This document shows positions 1-7,685 of a stretch of DNA of 26,354 nt, piece after piece. This stretch comes from DATARH01 sp035604035 (GTDB lineage: Bacteria > Pseudomonadota > Alphaproteobacteria > ATCC43930 > CGMCC-115725): contig DATNJF010000288.1 of NCBI GenBank assembly GCA_035604035.1, positions 1-26,354 of the forward strand, written 5' to 3'. Each line of letters opens with the position of its first letter. Within the stretch, counting starts at the first letter, position 1. Made by a program: the position numbers and the translations under genes. The notes under the pieces are model-generated. The model saw only the letters and a list, made by a program, of their open reading frames with translations, was not told where the DNA came from and made no database searches.

Positions 1-150
1 AATACTGGAACGCGGCATCATCTTGCCGCCGCAGACCATCGCCTAACGCCTGCCGACCTAGGGAAACGCGACGGTAGGAAATCGCCTTTGCCATTGACGC
101 CTCGCAACACGAGGCCCCCAGATGGGGCCGGGTTCGTGTTCGTCAATAGG

Positions 151-747
151 CTAGACGATGTTGATGGTGAGCCCGGTATCGGCCGCGTCCTTAGCCCAGA
201 CTTCGGTGGCCATTTCGAGCGCGGCCTTCGATGCGCCGTAAGGATGCGTGCCGACCCGGTTCATCGTGTCGAGCTTGGTCGTGACGTTGACGATGCGGCC
301 CCAGCGCCGCTCGATCATTTCCGGCGCCACCCTCCGCGACAACCGGTCGGCGGCGAGGTAGTTGGTGGTGATGACGTTGTCGATGATCTCGTCGCCGACC
401 ATCCAGAAACGCTGCAGGCTGTTCCGCCGGAACCGCGCCGGGTCGATATAGGTGAAGGTGAGCCCAGCATTGTTGATGAGAATGTCGACCCGGCCGAAGC
501 GCTCGCGAGCCGCCGTGACGACGCGATCGCACTCGCTCGCCTCGCGTAGATCGGCGACCAGCGGGTGAAATCGACTGCCGACGCCGAGATTTTCGGCCGC
601 TTTGGTCATCTCGGCGACGTCGCTCTCGATATGGCCGGCCGCGACCACCTTGTGCCCGGCCTTCGCCAGGCCAAGACTCATCGCCCGGCCGAGCCCGCGC
701 AAGCCGCCGGTGACTAGCGCGACTTGGTTTTCGCCATCGTTGGGCAT
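151..747 (-). CDS. SDR family oxidoreductase, C-terminally truncated (possible pseudogene)
   Basis: Short-chain dehydrogenase/reductase using NAD(P)(H); substrate unknown. The 198-residue product has the Rossmann motif TGGLRGLG (13-20), NNAG (92-95) and the YGASK active-site motif (Tyr170, Lys174). The usual catalytic Ser, 13 residues before the Tyr, appears to be Thr157. Family members are usually about 250 residues. This one stops right after GLTINIV, just before the Asn-x-x-x-Pro-Gly motif and the substrate-binding C-terminal helices. No frame beyond the stop restores SDR-like sequence. Start ATG at 747 is preceded by a strong GGGAGGGGG ribosome site. It is the last gene of a minus-strand series of oxidoreductases. 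Family assignment is firm; whether the shortened protein works is doubtful. Confidence 0.75.
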   Translation of the reverse strand: MPNDGENQVALVTGGLRGLGRAMSLGLAKAGHKVVAAGHIESDVAEMTKAAENLGVGSRFHPLVADLREASECDRVVTAARERFGRVDILINNAGLTFTYIDPARFRRNSLQRFWMVGDEIIDNVITTNYLAADRLSRRVAPEMIERRWGRIVNVTTKLDTMNRVGTHPYGASKAALEMATEVWAKDAADTGLTINIV

Positions 748-768
748 AGCCCCCTCCCAGAATAACTC

Positions 769-845
769 GTCCTTCCCGCGAAAGCGCGAACCCAGAGGCG
801 AGCGACGTACCGGCTACCCTGGGTCCCCGCTTACGCGAGGGCGAC
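769..845. repeat. imperfect palindromic repeat, CCCGCGAAAGCG type
   Basis: Arms at 769-795 and 819-845 are inverted copies of each other, matching at about 20 of 27 positions. The left arm begins GTCCTTCCCGCGAAAGCG and the right arm ends GCTTACGCGAGGGCGAC. This resembles the dispersed intergenic palindromes common in proteobacterial genomes. It lies upstream of the SDR gene start and downstream of the next minus-strand gene, so a transcript across it could form a long hairpin. Confidence 0.7.
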
Positions 846-873
846 GATATAAGATTGGCGTCGCCGCGGGGAG

Positions 874-1896
874 CTAGACCTGCGCCAAAGCCATCGGGTT
901 GCCGCCGAATTCGGGCATGATCTCTTCGGCAAAGGTGCGCAAATGCGAGACCGAGGCGCCGGGCGCGGCGAAGAGCACGTTCTCAACTCCGCCGGCTTCG
1001 AGCCGTTTCAGCTGTGCGATGATTTCGTCGGTCGTGCCCAGCAGTGGCGCATCGTCGAGCTCGAACGCGTCAGCGTCGTCCTTGATCTGGTGATAGCGTT
1101 CCGCGCCCGGCCCACGCGCCAGATCGCCGATGTTCTTCAGAACCTCCCGCCGCGTCCTGATCGCCTGCTTGCGCTCCGACTCCTTGCGCAGGATCTGCAA
1201 GCCGCGGGTCACCCCGACCATCATCGGGTCATAGGTGCGGCCGACCGCCTTGCATTCCGCGCGGAACACCTTGACCCGGTCGATGATCACGTCGGTGGGG
1301 GCGATCTGATCGAGCAGCAAATTGTAGCCCTCGCGCGCGGCGCGGCGGATCGACTCGGCGCTGCCGGCGCCGAGCCAGAACGGTGGGTGCGGGCGCTGGA
1401 TCGGGATCGGTTCAACGACAATGTTGTCGTAACTGTACCACTTACCCTTGTAGGAAAAACGCTTGCCGCCGGAGTTCCAGGCTTTACGAATCACCTCCAT
1501 TGCCTCGTCGAAGCGCTGGGTCGCCTCATCCTGGGGTACGCAGAAGCCGGAGAATTCGTACGCGCGATAACCCTTGCCGACGCCGAAATCGAGGCGCCCG
1601 TTCGATAGCAGATCGAGCGTCGCCGCCTGCTCGGCGACGAGCACCGGATTGTGCCAGGGCAAGACCACCACCGCAGTTCCGAGACGGATCCGGTAGGTCC
1701 GCGCAGCGAGATAGCTCAGCAGATTGAGCGAGGCCGAGACCTGGCCGAAGCCGGTGAAATGATGCTCGACCAGGAACACGCTCGAAAAGCCAAGGCGTTC
1801 GGCTTCGACCACGTAGTTGATGAAATCGTGGTAGCCATCGCTGTCGCCGGCCGGACCGCCACGCGCCCGCGCACCACCGAAAAGACCGAACTTCAT
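874..1896 (-). CDS. LLM class flavin-dependent oxidoreductase (luciferase-like)
   Basis: Bacterial luciferase-like monooxygenase family (TIM-barrel, FMN or F420 dependent); substrate unknown. The 340-residue product has the typical N-terminus MKFGLF, the VEHHF segment near residues 43-47, the LGTAVVVLPWHNP segment of the barrel, and GRLDFGVGKGYRAYEF, which in this family lies near the flavin phosphate. The C-terminal part has the usual DAPLLGTTDEIIAQL stretch. Full length for the family. Start ATG at 1896 has AGGGGC upstream. It follows an MHS transporter and a second LLM enzyme on the same strand, which suggests oxidative breakdown of an imported small organic compound (inference). Confidence 0.9.
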   Translation of the reverse strand: MKFGLFGGARARGGPAGDSDGYHDFINYVVEAERLGFSSVFLVEHHFTGFGQVSASLNLLSYLAARTYRIRLGTAVVVLPWHNPVLVAEQAATLDLLSNGRLDFGVGKGYRAYEFSGFCVPQDEATQRFDEAMEVIRKAWNSGGKRFSYKGKWYSYDNIVVEPIPIQRPHPPFWLGAGSAESIRRAAREGYNLLLDQIAPTDVIIDRVKVFRAECKAVGRTYDPMMVGVTRGLQILRKESERKQAIRTRREVLKNIGDLARGPGAERYHQIKDDADAFELDDAPLLGTTDEIIAQLKRLEAGGVENVLFAAPGASVSHLRTFAEEIMPEFGGNPMALAQV

Positions 1897-2039
1897 TTAG
1901 CTGCCCCTATCTGCCTTTGTGCTGACCGACGGTATTTGCGCCCGCCATAAGCCGGCGGCAAGTGGCGAGCGACGAACCCGCGCGGGCGCTGACCGGGCGC
2001 GACCATCCGCTTTCTCCGCCAGATCGCCAAAAACGCGAC

Positions 2040-3344
2040 TCAGCGCAGCTCCTGGTGTGCGGTTTCCTTGAGCCGCCAGATCACCACCGACGACACGGCG
2101 GCCGCGGCGATCACATAAAGGCTCGGCGACAGCGGCGAGCCGGTGCGCTCGATCAGCCAGGTAGCGATATAGGGGGCGAAGCCGCCAAAGATCGCCACAG
2201 CGAAGCTGTAGCCGACCGACATCCACAACGCCCGCGTCCGGGTCGGGAAGATTTCGGCGATCGCCGCCGGGCCGGGGCCGGAGAAGAAGGCGATCAGCAC
2301 ACTGACGCAGATCTGCACCGGTAGGATCACCGCCAGCCGCGATCCCCACACGATCACCGCGAAAATCGGATAGGACAGGACGACAAAGCCGATCGTGCAG
2401 GTGAGCAGCATCGGCCGCCGCCCGACCCGGTCGGACAAATACCCCATGAGCGGGATCGCCAAAACCAACACGACGATGCCGGCGGTGCTCGACCACAGCG
2501 CCTCAACGCGACTGAGCCCAGCAAATTTCTGGGTGAAGGTCGGCATAAAGCTCAGCATCACATAGGAGGTCACGGTCCACAGGATGGTGAAGCCGAATGC
2601 GCGAGCCGCGAGCACCAGCCCCGATGTTTCCACCGGCGGCGGCGCCTCGCTCTGGGCGCGGCGAAAGGCCGGCGTCTCGGCGATATTGCGGCGCAGATAG
2701 AGCCCGACCGGCAGCAGCAGCCCGCCGAGCAGGAACAGCACGCGCCAGCCCCAATCCTGCATCGCTTCCGGGGCCAGCAAGGTGCTGAGCAATGCTGCGA
2801 TGCCGGAGCCGAGGAGCAAGCCGGTGGAGACGCTCGCCTGATGAATGCTGCCGTAGAACCCGCGGTGGTTCTCGGGCGCCCATTCGACGATGAACGAAGT
2901 CGAGCCGCCCCACTCTCCACCGGTCGAGAACCCTTGCGCCAGCCGCGCCAGCACCAATAGCGCCGGCGCTACCCAGCCCAGCGTCTCGTAGCCTGGGATG
3001 AGGCCAATCGCGACCGTCCCGCCCGCCATCATCAGGATCGTCAGGATCAGCGCGAACTTACGCCCGCGCCGGTCGGCGAGCCGGCCGATGACGATGCCGC
3101 CCAGCGGCCGCGCCAGAAAGCCGATGCCAAACGCGGCGAAGGTCGAAAGTAGCGCGGCGATGTCGTCGCCGGCGGGAAAGAAGCGTTTGGCGATGATCGT
3201 CGCGACAAATGCGTAGGCCGAGAAATCGTACCATTCGAGGATATTTCCGATCACCGCCGCGCCGATCGCCTGACGGCGGCCGGCGCGCAGCTCGGCGGCG
3301 TCGAACCCCTCCTCCGGCGCAGCCTCTATCGCGCTATCGACCAT
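2040..3344 (-). CDS. MFS transporter, metabolite:H+ symporter (MHS) type
   Basis: Inner-membrane secondary transporter of the major facilitator superfamily, probably a proton symporter for an organic acid or similar compound. The 434 residues hold about 12 hydrophobic segments. The MHS hallmarks are the early GNILEWYDFSAY (33-44) and the loop RPLGGIVIGRLADRRGRK (79-96); a second such loop, GYLSDRVGRRP, is in the C-terminal half. The reading frame stays open far upstream, but that extension is Arg/Ser-rich and is antisense-type translation of the neighbouring gene. ATG at 3344 gives the family's usual N-terminus. It overlaps the upstream oxidoreductase gene by 11 bases, implying translational coupling. 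The ligand cannot be read from the sequence. Confidence 0.9.
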   Translation of the reverse strand: MVDSAIEAAPEEGFDAAELRAGRRQAIGAAVIGNILEWYDFSAYAFVATIIAKRFFPAGDDIAALLSTFAAFGIGFLARPLGGIVIGRLADRRGRKFALILTILMMAGGTVAIGLIPGYETLGWVAPALLVLARLAQGFSTGGEWGGSTSFIVEWAPENHRGFYGSIHQASVSTGLLLGSGIAALLSTLLAPEAMQDWGWRVLFLLGGLLLPVGLYLRRNIAETPAFRRAQSEAPPPVETSGLVLAARAFGFTILWTVTSYVMLSFMPTFTQKFAGLSRVEALWSSTAGIVVLVLAIPLMGYLSDRVGRRPMLLTCTIGFVVLSYPIFAVIVWGSRLAVILPVQICVSVLIAFFSGPGPAAIAEIFPTRTRALWMSVGYSFAVAIFGGFAPYIATWLIERTGSPLSPSLYVIAAAAVSSVVIWRLKETAHQELR

Positions 3345-4389
3345 CCGCGCCCCGGAAGCTCGGCGCGACCTCGCGCATGAAGAGGCTGAGGCTCTCGGCG
3401 GCGACCGCGTGCGGCATCGGGCCGAGGCGGAAGGTGCCGATGATGCCGCCGATGCCGAGCCGGTCGAGCGCCGCGACATCCTCGGCGACACGCGCCGGCG
3501 CGCCGTGGATGAGGCCTTCACCGCGTCCGGTACGCGCGCCCGGCAGGTCGCTCTTCGGCACGGCGATGCGCGCGCCGGTCTCGGCAAAGACTCGGTCGCG
3601 CAGCTCCGCGCGAGCGCGGGTCATCGTCTCGAAGGCGGGGATGCCGATCCGCGCGGCTTCCTCATCGCGCTCGGCGACATAGAAATTGCGCCACACCCAG
3701 CTCGCCGCGAGGTTCTTGGCGACCGCCGTGTCGTCGAAGCCAGCCTCGCCCATCGTCTGGCGGTATAGCTCGACGCGGCGCGCAGTGGTCTCGCGCGACT
3801 GCACATTCATCATGAAAGGCTTGCCCTCGCGCGCCAGCTCGACCAGCGAGGCGTCGCCCGAGGAGCCGCGAATGACAATGGGGTGCGGCTGCGTATAGGG
3901 ACGCGGGCGCAGCATCGGCACCTGCAATTGCCAGAAGCGCCCGTCGTGCACGAACTGGCCCTCGGTCCACGCCTTGACCATGATCGCCTCGGCCTCGTCG
4001 AGCCGCGACTGCGCCTCGTGGTGGTCGATGCCGAAGCCCTGGTAGTCGTAAATGTTGTAGGAGCTGCCGCGGCCTAGTCCGACGATCAGCTTGCCTTTCA
4101 TCAAATGGTCGAGCAGCGCCATCTGCTCGGCGAGGCGGATCGGGTGATGCAGCGCGGTCTGGATCACCGCGAAGCCGAGCCCGGCGTGCTTCAGCGACGC
4201 GGCGAGCGCGCCGGCGAGCACCATCGGGTCGGCGTAGACCGAAATGCCGTCGAAATGGTGCTCGGCGAGCCAGACCGTGTCGGCGCCGAGACTGTCGGCG
4301 AGCACCGCCTCGCGCAGCGTCTCGTCGATGACCAGGCCGTCGCGGGCCGGATCGCGGCTATCGGGAAAGAGAAACGTGCTGAACTTCAC
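3334..4389 (-). CDS. LLM class flavin-dependent oxidoreductase (second copy)
   Basis: Luciferase-like flavin oxidoreductase, 351 residues from a GTG start at 4389. It shows VWLAEHHFDGISVYADP, an ALHHPIRLAEQMALLDHL segment, and KLIVGLGRGSSYNIYDYQGF at the predicted flavin-phosphate site. It is only distantly similar to the LLM protein at 874-1896, so the two are paralogues rather than a recent duplication. The GTG is chosen because translation then begins VKFSTFLFPDSRDP as in relatives and GGGAGA sits 8-12 bases upstream. An upstream ATG at 4440 would add residues encoded by a palindromic repeat. The gene overlaps the transporter gene by 11 bases. Substrate unknown. Confidence 0.9.
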   Translation of the reverse strand: MKFSTFLFPDSRDPARDGLVIDETLREAVLADSLGADTVWLAEHHFDGISVYADPMVLAGALAASLKHAGLGFAVIQTALHHPIRLAEQMALLDHLMKGKLIVGLGRGSSYNIYDYQGFGIDHHEAQSRLDEAEAIMVKAWTEGQFVHDGRFWQLQVPMLRPRPYTQPHPIVIRGSSGDASLVELAREGKPFMMNVQSRETTARRVELYRQTMGEAGFDDTAVAKNLAASWVWRNFYVAERDEEAARIGIPAFETMTRARAELRDRVFAETGARIAVPKSDLPGARTGRGEGLIHGAPARVAEDVAALDRLGIGGIIGTFRLGPMPHAVAAESLSLFMREVAPSFRGADGR

Positions 4390-4408
4390 GACGGCTCTCC
4401 CGCTTCTC

Positions 4409-5317
4409 TCAGTGCCCTTGCCCCGACTTGATCCGGGCATCCACGTCTTCCGTATCGCCGGTCACCCATAAAGACGTGGAGCCCCGGGTCAAGCCCGGGG
4501 GAGGGGAAATCTTATCCGCAATCCAGCGGCCAAGCGCAGGATAGATTTCGGTCGATGGGGTGAAGTCGATGCGCGGGTGGCGGAACGGGACCCAGTGGAA
4601 CCGCTCGCGGAACAAAGTACCGGCATGCGGCGGCGCGCTGTAGTCGTGGCGCGGCAGCGGCCGGTAAGCTTCTTCCCGCACCTGGATGTGGCGCAGATTG
4701 CCACGCTCCGAGGCGTAGAGGGCCAGCGCCTCACGCTTTAATCTGGCTTCGTCGCGGCTGGCTGTAAGTTCGACGACACCGCCGCGCGCATCGAGAAACC
4801 GGTTCGAGCGCACCTTGCCGCCGGCGTAGTTATAGGCGGCGAATTCCCACACCGGGAGACGGTCGCGAAAGCTGGCGGCGAGCGCGTTCGCCGCATCATG
4901 GTCCTGATGTGCACCCTCGAACGCGGTGGCCCACAGCTCGGTCGCCGCCACCGCGTCGATCGCGCGCTCGATGGATTCCGCCGCTTCGTCGAGATGCGAG
5001 ACAAGGCGGCGCGAAGGGATGTCGGAGAATCCGCCAAGCCCGAACTGGAACAGCGCTGCCGTCCGCTCCGCCTCGTCGCGCCGGCGCGCCACGCGCGCTT
5101 CGTACCTGGCACGCTGCCACGGCCACAGCACCTCGCGCGGCGGCACCCCAGTCGTCAGAAAAACCGCCGAAATCTGCGCGCCTTCGCGCCGTGCCCGCAG
5201 TGCCGCGACGCTGCAGGAGACGATTTCGTCATCGGGATGCGGTGCCAGGATCAGGACCCGGCGGGCTGGGCTCAGTGCTGGTGTCCGTTGAGCCGGCACG
5301 AGGCGGCCTGCTGCCAT
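4409..5317 (-). CDS. PIG-L family deacetylase
   Basis: LmbE/PIG-L type zinc-dependent N-acetyl-sugar deacetylase, 302 residues. The zinc motif APHPDDE (25-31; His27, Asp30) and a second His motif GAHQDHD (135-141; His137, His140) are both present, so catalysis looks intact. The substrate is probably an N-acetylglucosamine-containing glycoside (inference). The start at 5317 overlaps the upstream glycosyltransferase gene by 46 bases, and the pair may act in sequence. From about residue 273 to 299 the protein is encoded by a palindromic repeat (4421-4500), so its natural C-terminus has been replaced or extended. A later start inside the overlap is possible. Confidence 0.85.
   Translation of the reverse strand: MAAGRLVPAQRTPALSPARRVLILAPHPDDEIVSCSVAALRARREGAQISAVFLTTGVPPREVLWPWQRARYEARVARRRDEAERTAALFQFGLGGFSDIPSRRLVSHLDEAAESIERAIDAVAATELWATAFEGAHQDHDAANALAASFRDRLPVWEFAAYNYAGGKVRSNRFLDARGGVVELTASRDEARLKREALALYASERGNLRHIQVREEAYRPLPRHDYSAPPHAGTLFRERFHWVPFRHPRIDFTPSTEIYPALGRWIADKISPPPGLTRGSTSLWVTGDTEDVDARIKSGQGH
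4421..4500. repeat. imperfect palindromic repeat, CCCCGGGTCAAGCCCGGGG type
   Basis: Left arm 4421-4450 and right arm 4471-4500 are inverted copies with one single-base gap; the inner part CCACGTCTT / AAGACGTGG is perfect. The right arm carries GTCAAGCCCGGGG, a sequence common in dispersed alphaproteobacterial palindromes. It overlaps the 3' end of the PIG-L gene, whose stop lies just beyond it at 4409-4411, and comes within 35 bases of the next gene's start. Confidence 0.75.
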
Positions 5318-6591
5318 ACCGGGAACAGGTCCTCGATCACCACCTCTTCCCAGCTCGGCACCTCGGCCTCGATATAGGCGCGGGCCATCGCCCCCAGCTC
5401 GCGGCAGCGTGCCGGGTCGGCGGCCAACCCCGCGATCGCCGCGGCCCAGGCCGCCGCGTCGTCACCGGGCAGCACCCGCACTGCCGGGCAATCCGCCATC
5501 CGCACCGCGACGCCACTGCCAGCGGCGAGCAGCGTCGGCAACCCAGCGGCGAGCGCCTCGACCGCGGCGTTGCCGCTCTCGTCGATGGTCGATGGGAAGA
5601 GGAAGAGATCGGCCGAAGCCAAAGCGCGGGCGAGCTCGTCCTGCGACAGGACGCCGGGTAGGGTCACCGCGCCGCCAAGCTGTTCCAGCAAGCTGTCGTA
5701 CAGATCGCCCTTGCCCGGGCAAAGCAGGTAGATCGGCAACCCGCGGCGCCGCGCCTCGGCGACCGCAGGAGCGAGCAACTGCACGTTTTTCCCGCTGTTG
5801 AGTTTGCCGGCATAGATCGCGACAAACTGGCCGGGCGGCAAGCCGAACCGGGTCTCGAGCCAGGCGCGGTCGCGCCGCGAGGGGCTGAACAGCGCGCGAT
5901 CGAGCCCACGCCGCAGCGACACGCCGCAATGCCATCCTGCCGACTTCTCTTCGGGTGAGCCGCCATAGCTCGCCATCGCCATCGCCACCCGGCCGAGATG
6001 CCGCTGCAGTCGCCGCTGTAGCCGGCGGCTGACCAGCCCCGGCAGGTCAAGCCCCTGGCTCGCCAAGCGATACGCAGCGCCTCTGCCGAGCCAGCGACCG
6101 AGCAGATGATCAACCGTAATGCGAGCGTATTCGGGCGTGTTGGTGTGGATCGAGCTAACTACTGGCACGCCATGCCGACGCGAGAACCGCGTCGCGGTGC
6201 GCGCGTAGCAGAAATAGGCGTCCGTGGTGTGGATCACATCGTAGTCGGACAGCATCCGGGCCAGCCTGGGGTGCCATGGCGCAAGGTCGGTGTGGTCGGG
6301 AACGCTTCGCACCAGCCGCTTGGTGCTCAGCATCGGAGGCAGCAGCACATAGCGCACCGACGGCGACAACTCGATCCGCTCCAGCGCCGGGCCGTTGAAA
6401 TGCACCGTGAGGTCGAGCCAGTCGCCAAATCCAGTCGCTGCCTCCGCGATCCGTTCCCAGCATTTCACGTGCCCGCCGGCGTCTTGGCTCCACGTGAGGT
6501 CCACCAGCACACCGACCTTGAGTGGAGATGACGAAACCCGGCCGGTGAAGCTCGCCGGTTCAAACCTGCCCTCGAGGACCGCCCCGTCCAT
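5272..6591 (-). CDS. glycosyltransferase family 4 protein
   Basis: GT-B fold retaining glycosyltransferase, 439 residues, acting in the cytoplasm on a nucleotide-sugar donor. The N-terminal acceptor half includes KVGVLVDLTW and SIHTNTPEY. The C-terminal donor half has the strand AIYAGKLNSGKN (258-269) and the E-x7-E donor-binding motif ESGNAAVEALAAG (338-350). The frame is open further upstream to 6768, but ATG at 6591 is preferred: GGAGTGGGAG precedes it and the extra N-terminus lacks family character. Gene order GT4 then PIG-L deacetylase recalls BshA/BshB of bacillithiol synthesis, but could equally serve an envelope glycan. Donor and acceptor are not deducible. Confidence 0.85.
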   Translation of the reverse strand: MDGAVLEGRFEPASFTGRVSSSPLKVGVLVDLTWSQDAGGHVKCWERIAEAATGFGDWLDLTVHFNGPALERIELSPSVRYVLLPPMLSTKRLVRSVPDHTDLAPWHPRLARMLSDYDVIHTTDAYFCYARTATRFSRRHGVPVVSSIHTNTPEYARITVDHLLGRWLGRGAAYRLASQGLDLPGLVSRRLQRRLQRHLGRVAMAMASYGGSPEEKSAGWHCGVSLRRGLDRALFSPSRRDRAWLETRFGLPPGQFVAIYAGKLNSGKNVQLLAPAVAEARRRGLPIYLLCPGKGDLYDSLLEQLGGAVTLPGVLSQDELARALASADLFLFPSTIDESGNAAVEALAAGLPTLLAAGSGVAVRMADCPAVRVLPGDDAAAWAAAIAGLAADPARCRELGAMARAYIEAEVPSWEEVVIEDLFPVWQQAASCRLNGHQH

Positions 6592-6789
6592 ATCTCCCAC
6601 TCCGCTCGAAAGCGTCCGCCCTAAGTTATACGCAAGGTTGGGGCCGAACGTAGCCGCTAACGCACCGCAGTCGATGCATCCCTGCCCTGAACCTTTTCGC
6701 GCCGCTGCCAATTGCTCTAGTGTCCCGCCCGACGATCCGAGCGGCGCCGTTCGTAGCGCCCGCTTCACTTCAGCAACGAGGGCCTAGCG

Positions 6790-7512
6790 ATGATCGATTT
6801 GCACTATTGGCCGACCCCCAATGGCAAGAAGGTTACCATCCTGCTCGAGGAATGCGGAGTCGAGTACAAGATCATCCCGTGCAATATCCAGCGCGGAGAC
6901 CAGTTCTCCCCCGAATTCCTTAAAATGAACCCAAACCACCGCATGCCGGTCATGGTCGACCACAACCCGAAGGGCGGCGGCGCGCCGATCTCGGTCTTCG
7001 AATCGGGCGCGATCATGATGTACATCGCGGAGAAGGAAGGAAAATTCTGGCCGCAGGATCTGCGCGGCAAATACGTGGTTACCGAATGGGTGATCTGGCA
7101 GATGGCCAACCAGGGGCCTAAGCTGGGCGAGTGCGGGCATTTCCGCCGCGCCGGACCAGAGGCAGGCGACCTCACCTACGCGATCAACCGCTTCACCGAC
7201 GAGGCCAACCGGCTCTACGGCGTGCTCAACAACCGCCTCTACAAAAACAAATACGTCGCCGGTGACGCGTACTCGATCGCCGACATGATCTGCTACCCGT
7301 GGACGGTCAACTGGAAGGCGCAGGGCCAAGACATCGCGGAATTCAAACACTTCAAGCGCTGGTTCGACGAGCTGAGCGCACGGCCGGCGGTGCAGCGCGG
7401 CCTCGCGGTCGGCGCCAACCTGCCGCCCGACCCGGCGACCCTGTCGGACGCGGAAAAGGCCGCGATCCGCAAGCGCATGTACAACCAGCGCGCCATTCCG
7501 GTGCCAGCGTAA
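6790..7512 (+). CDS. glutathione S-transferase family protein (YfcG/Nu-class-like)
   Basis: Cytosolic glutathione-dependent transferase or disulfide oxidoreductase, 240 residues. The thioredoxin-like N-terminal domain begins with HYWPTPNGKK, where Thr9 and Asn11 match the active-site TPNG of the YfcG/Ure2p-like class rather than the Ser/Tyr of classical GSTs. NHRMPVMVDH contains the cis-Pro, and FESGAIMMYI the Glu-Ser that binds the glutathione gamma-glutamyl group. The helical C-terminal domain includes YVAGDAYSIADM, the usual folding motif. Full length. The start ATG at 6790 has CGAGGG upstream. It is transcribed divergently from the glycosyltransferase gene across a 198-base gap with no clear repeat. 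Confidence 0.92.
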   Translation: MIDLHYWPTPNGKKVTILLEECGVEYKIIPCNIQRGDQFSPEFLKMNPNHRMPVMVDHNPKGGGAPISVFESGAIMMYIAEKEGKFWPQDLRGKYVVTEWVIWQMANQGPKLGECGHFRRAGPEAGDLTYAINRFTDEANRLYGVLNNRLYKNKYVAGDAYSIADMICYPWTVNWKAQGQDIAEFKHFKRWFDELSARPAVQRGLAVGANLPPDPATLSDAEKAAIRKRMYNQRAIPVPA

Positions 7513-7522
7513 TACCCCGGAA

Positions 7523-7665
7523 TGTCATTCCGGGCGCCGCAAGGCGGCGGGCCTGGAACCCATGCACACCGACGGATGTCGGCCGCGCGCCGCCACAAGA
7601 CGCTTGTCCGGCGAGGTCATGTTCATGGGCTCCGGGTTCGCTGGTCGACGCGCCCCGGAATGACG
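7523..7665. repeat. long imperfect palindrome, TGTCATTCCGGGCGC type
   Basis: Arms of about 45 bases at 7523-7567 and 7621-7665 are inverted copies: the left begins GTCATTCCGGGCGC and the right ends GCGCCCCGGAATGACG, with CCATG near the inner end of one arm matching CATGG in the other. The roughly 50-base centre has further GC-rich self-complementarity. It fills almost the whole gap between the glutathione transferase and Nudix genes. It is a typical non-coding dispersed palindrome, may act as a bidirectional hairpin in RNA, and contains no credible gene. Confidence 0.8.
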
Positions 7666-7685
7666 TCGTCTATGGTACCGAGACC

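Noticed and set aside
2..46. Open frame ILERGIILPPQTIA then stop at the left edge, possibly the 3' end of a plus-strand gene
   Set aside because: Only 14 codons are in the window, with no recognisable family motif; could be chance.
1897..2039. GC-rich inverted segments between the MFS and LLM genes as a terminator
   Set aside because: Stems are short and mismatched, no T run follows in the direction of transcription, and a dispersed repeat type could not be recognised.
3345..3587. N-terminal extension of the MFS transporter frame
   Set aside because: Arg/Ser-rich sequence overlapping the LLM gene in another frame; ATG at 3344 gives the family N-terminus.
6592..6789. Divergent promoters between the glycosyltransferase and GST genes
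   Set aside because: A TATAAC on the minus strand (about 6625-6630) lacks a convincing -35, and nothing clear was seen for the plus strand.
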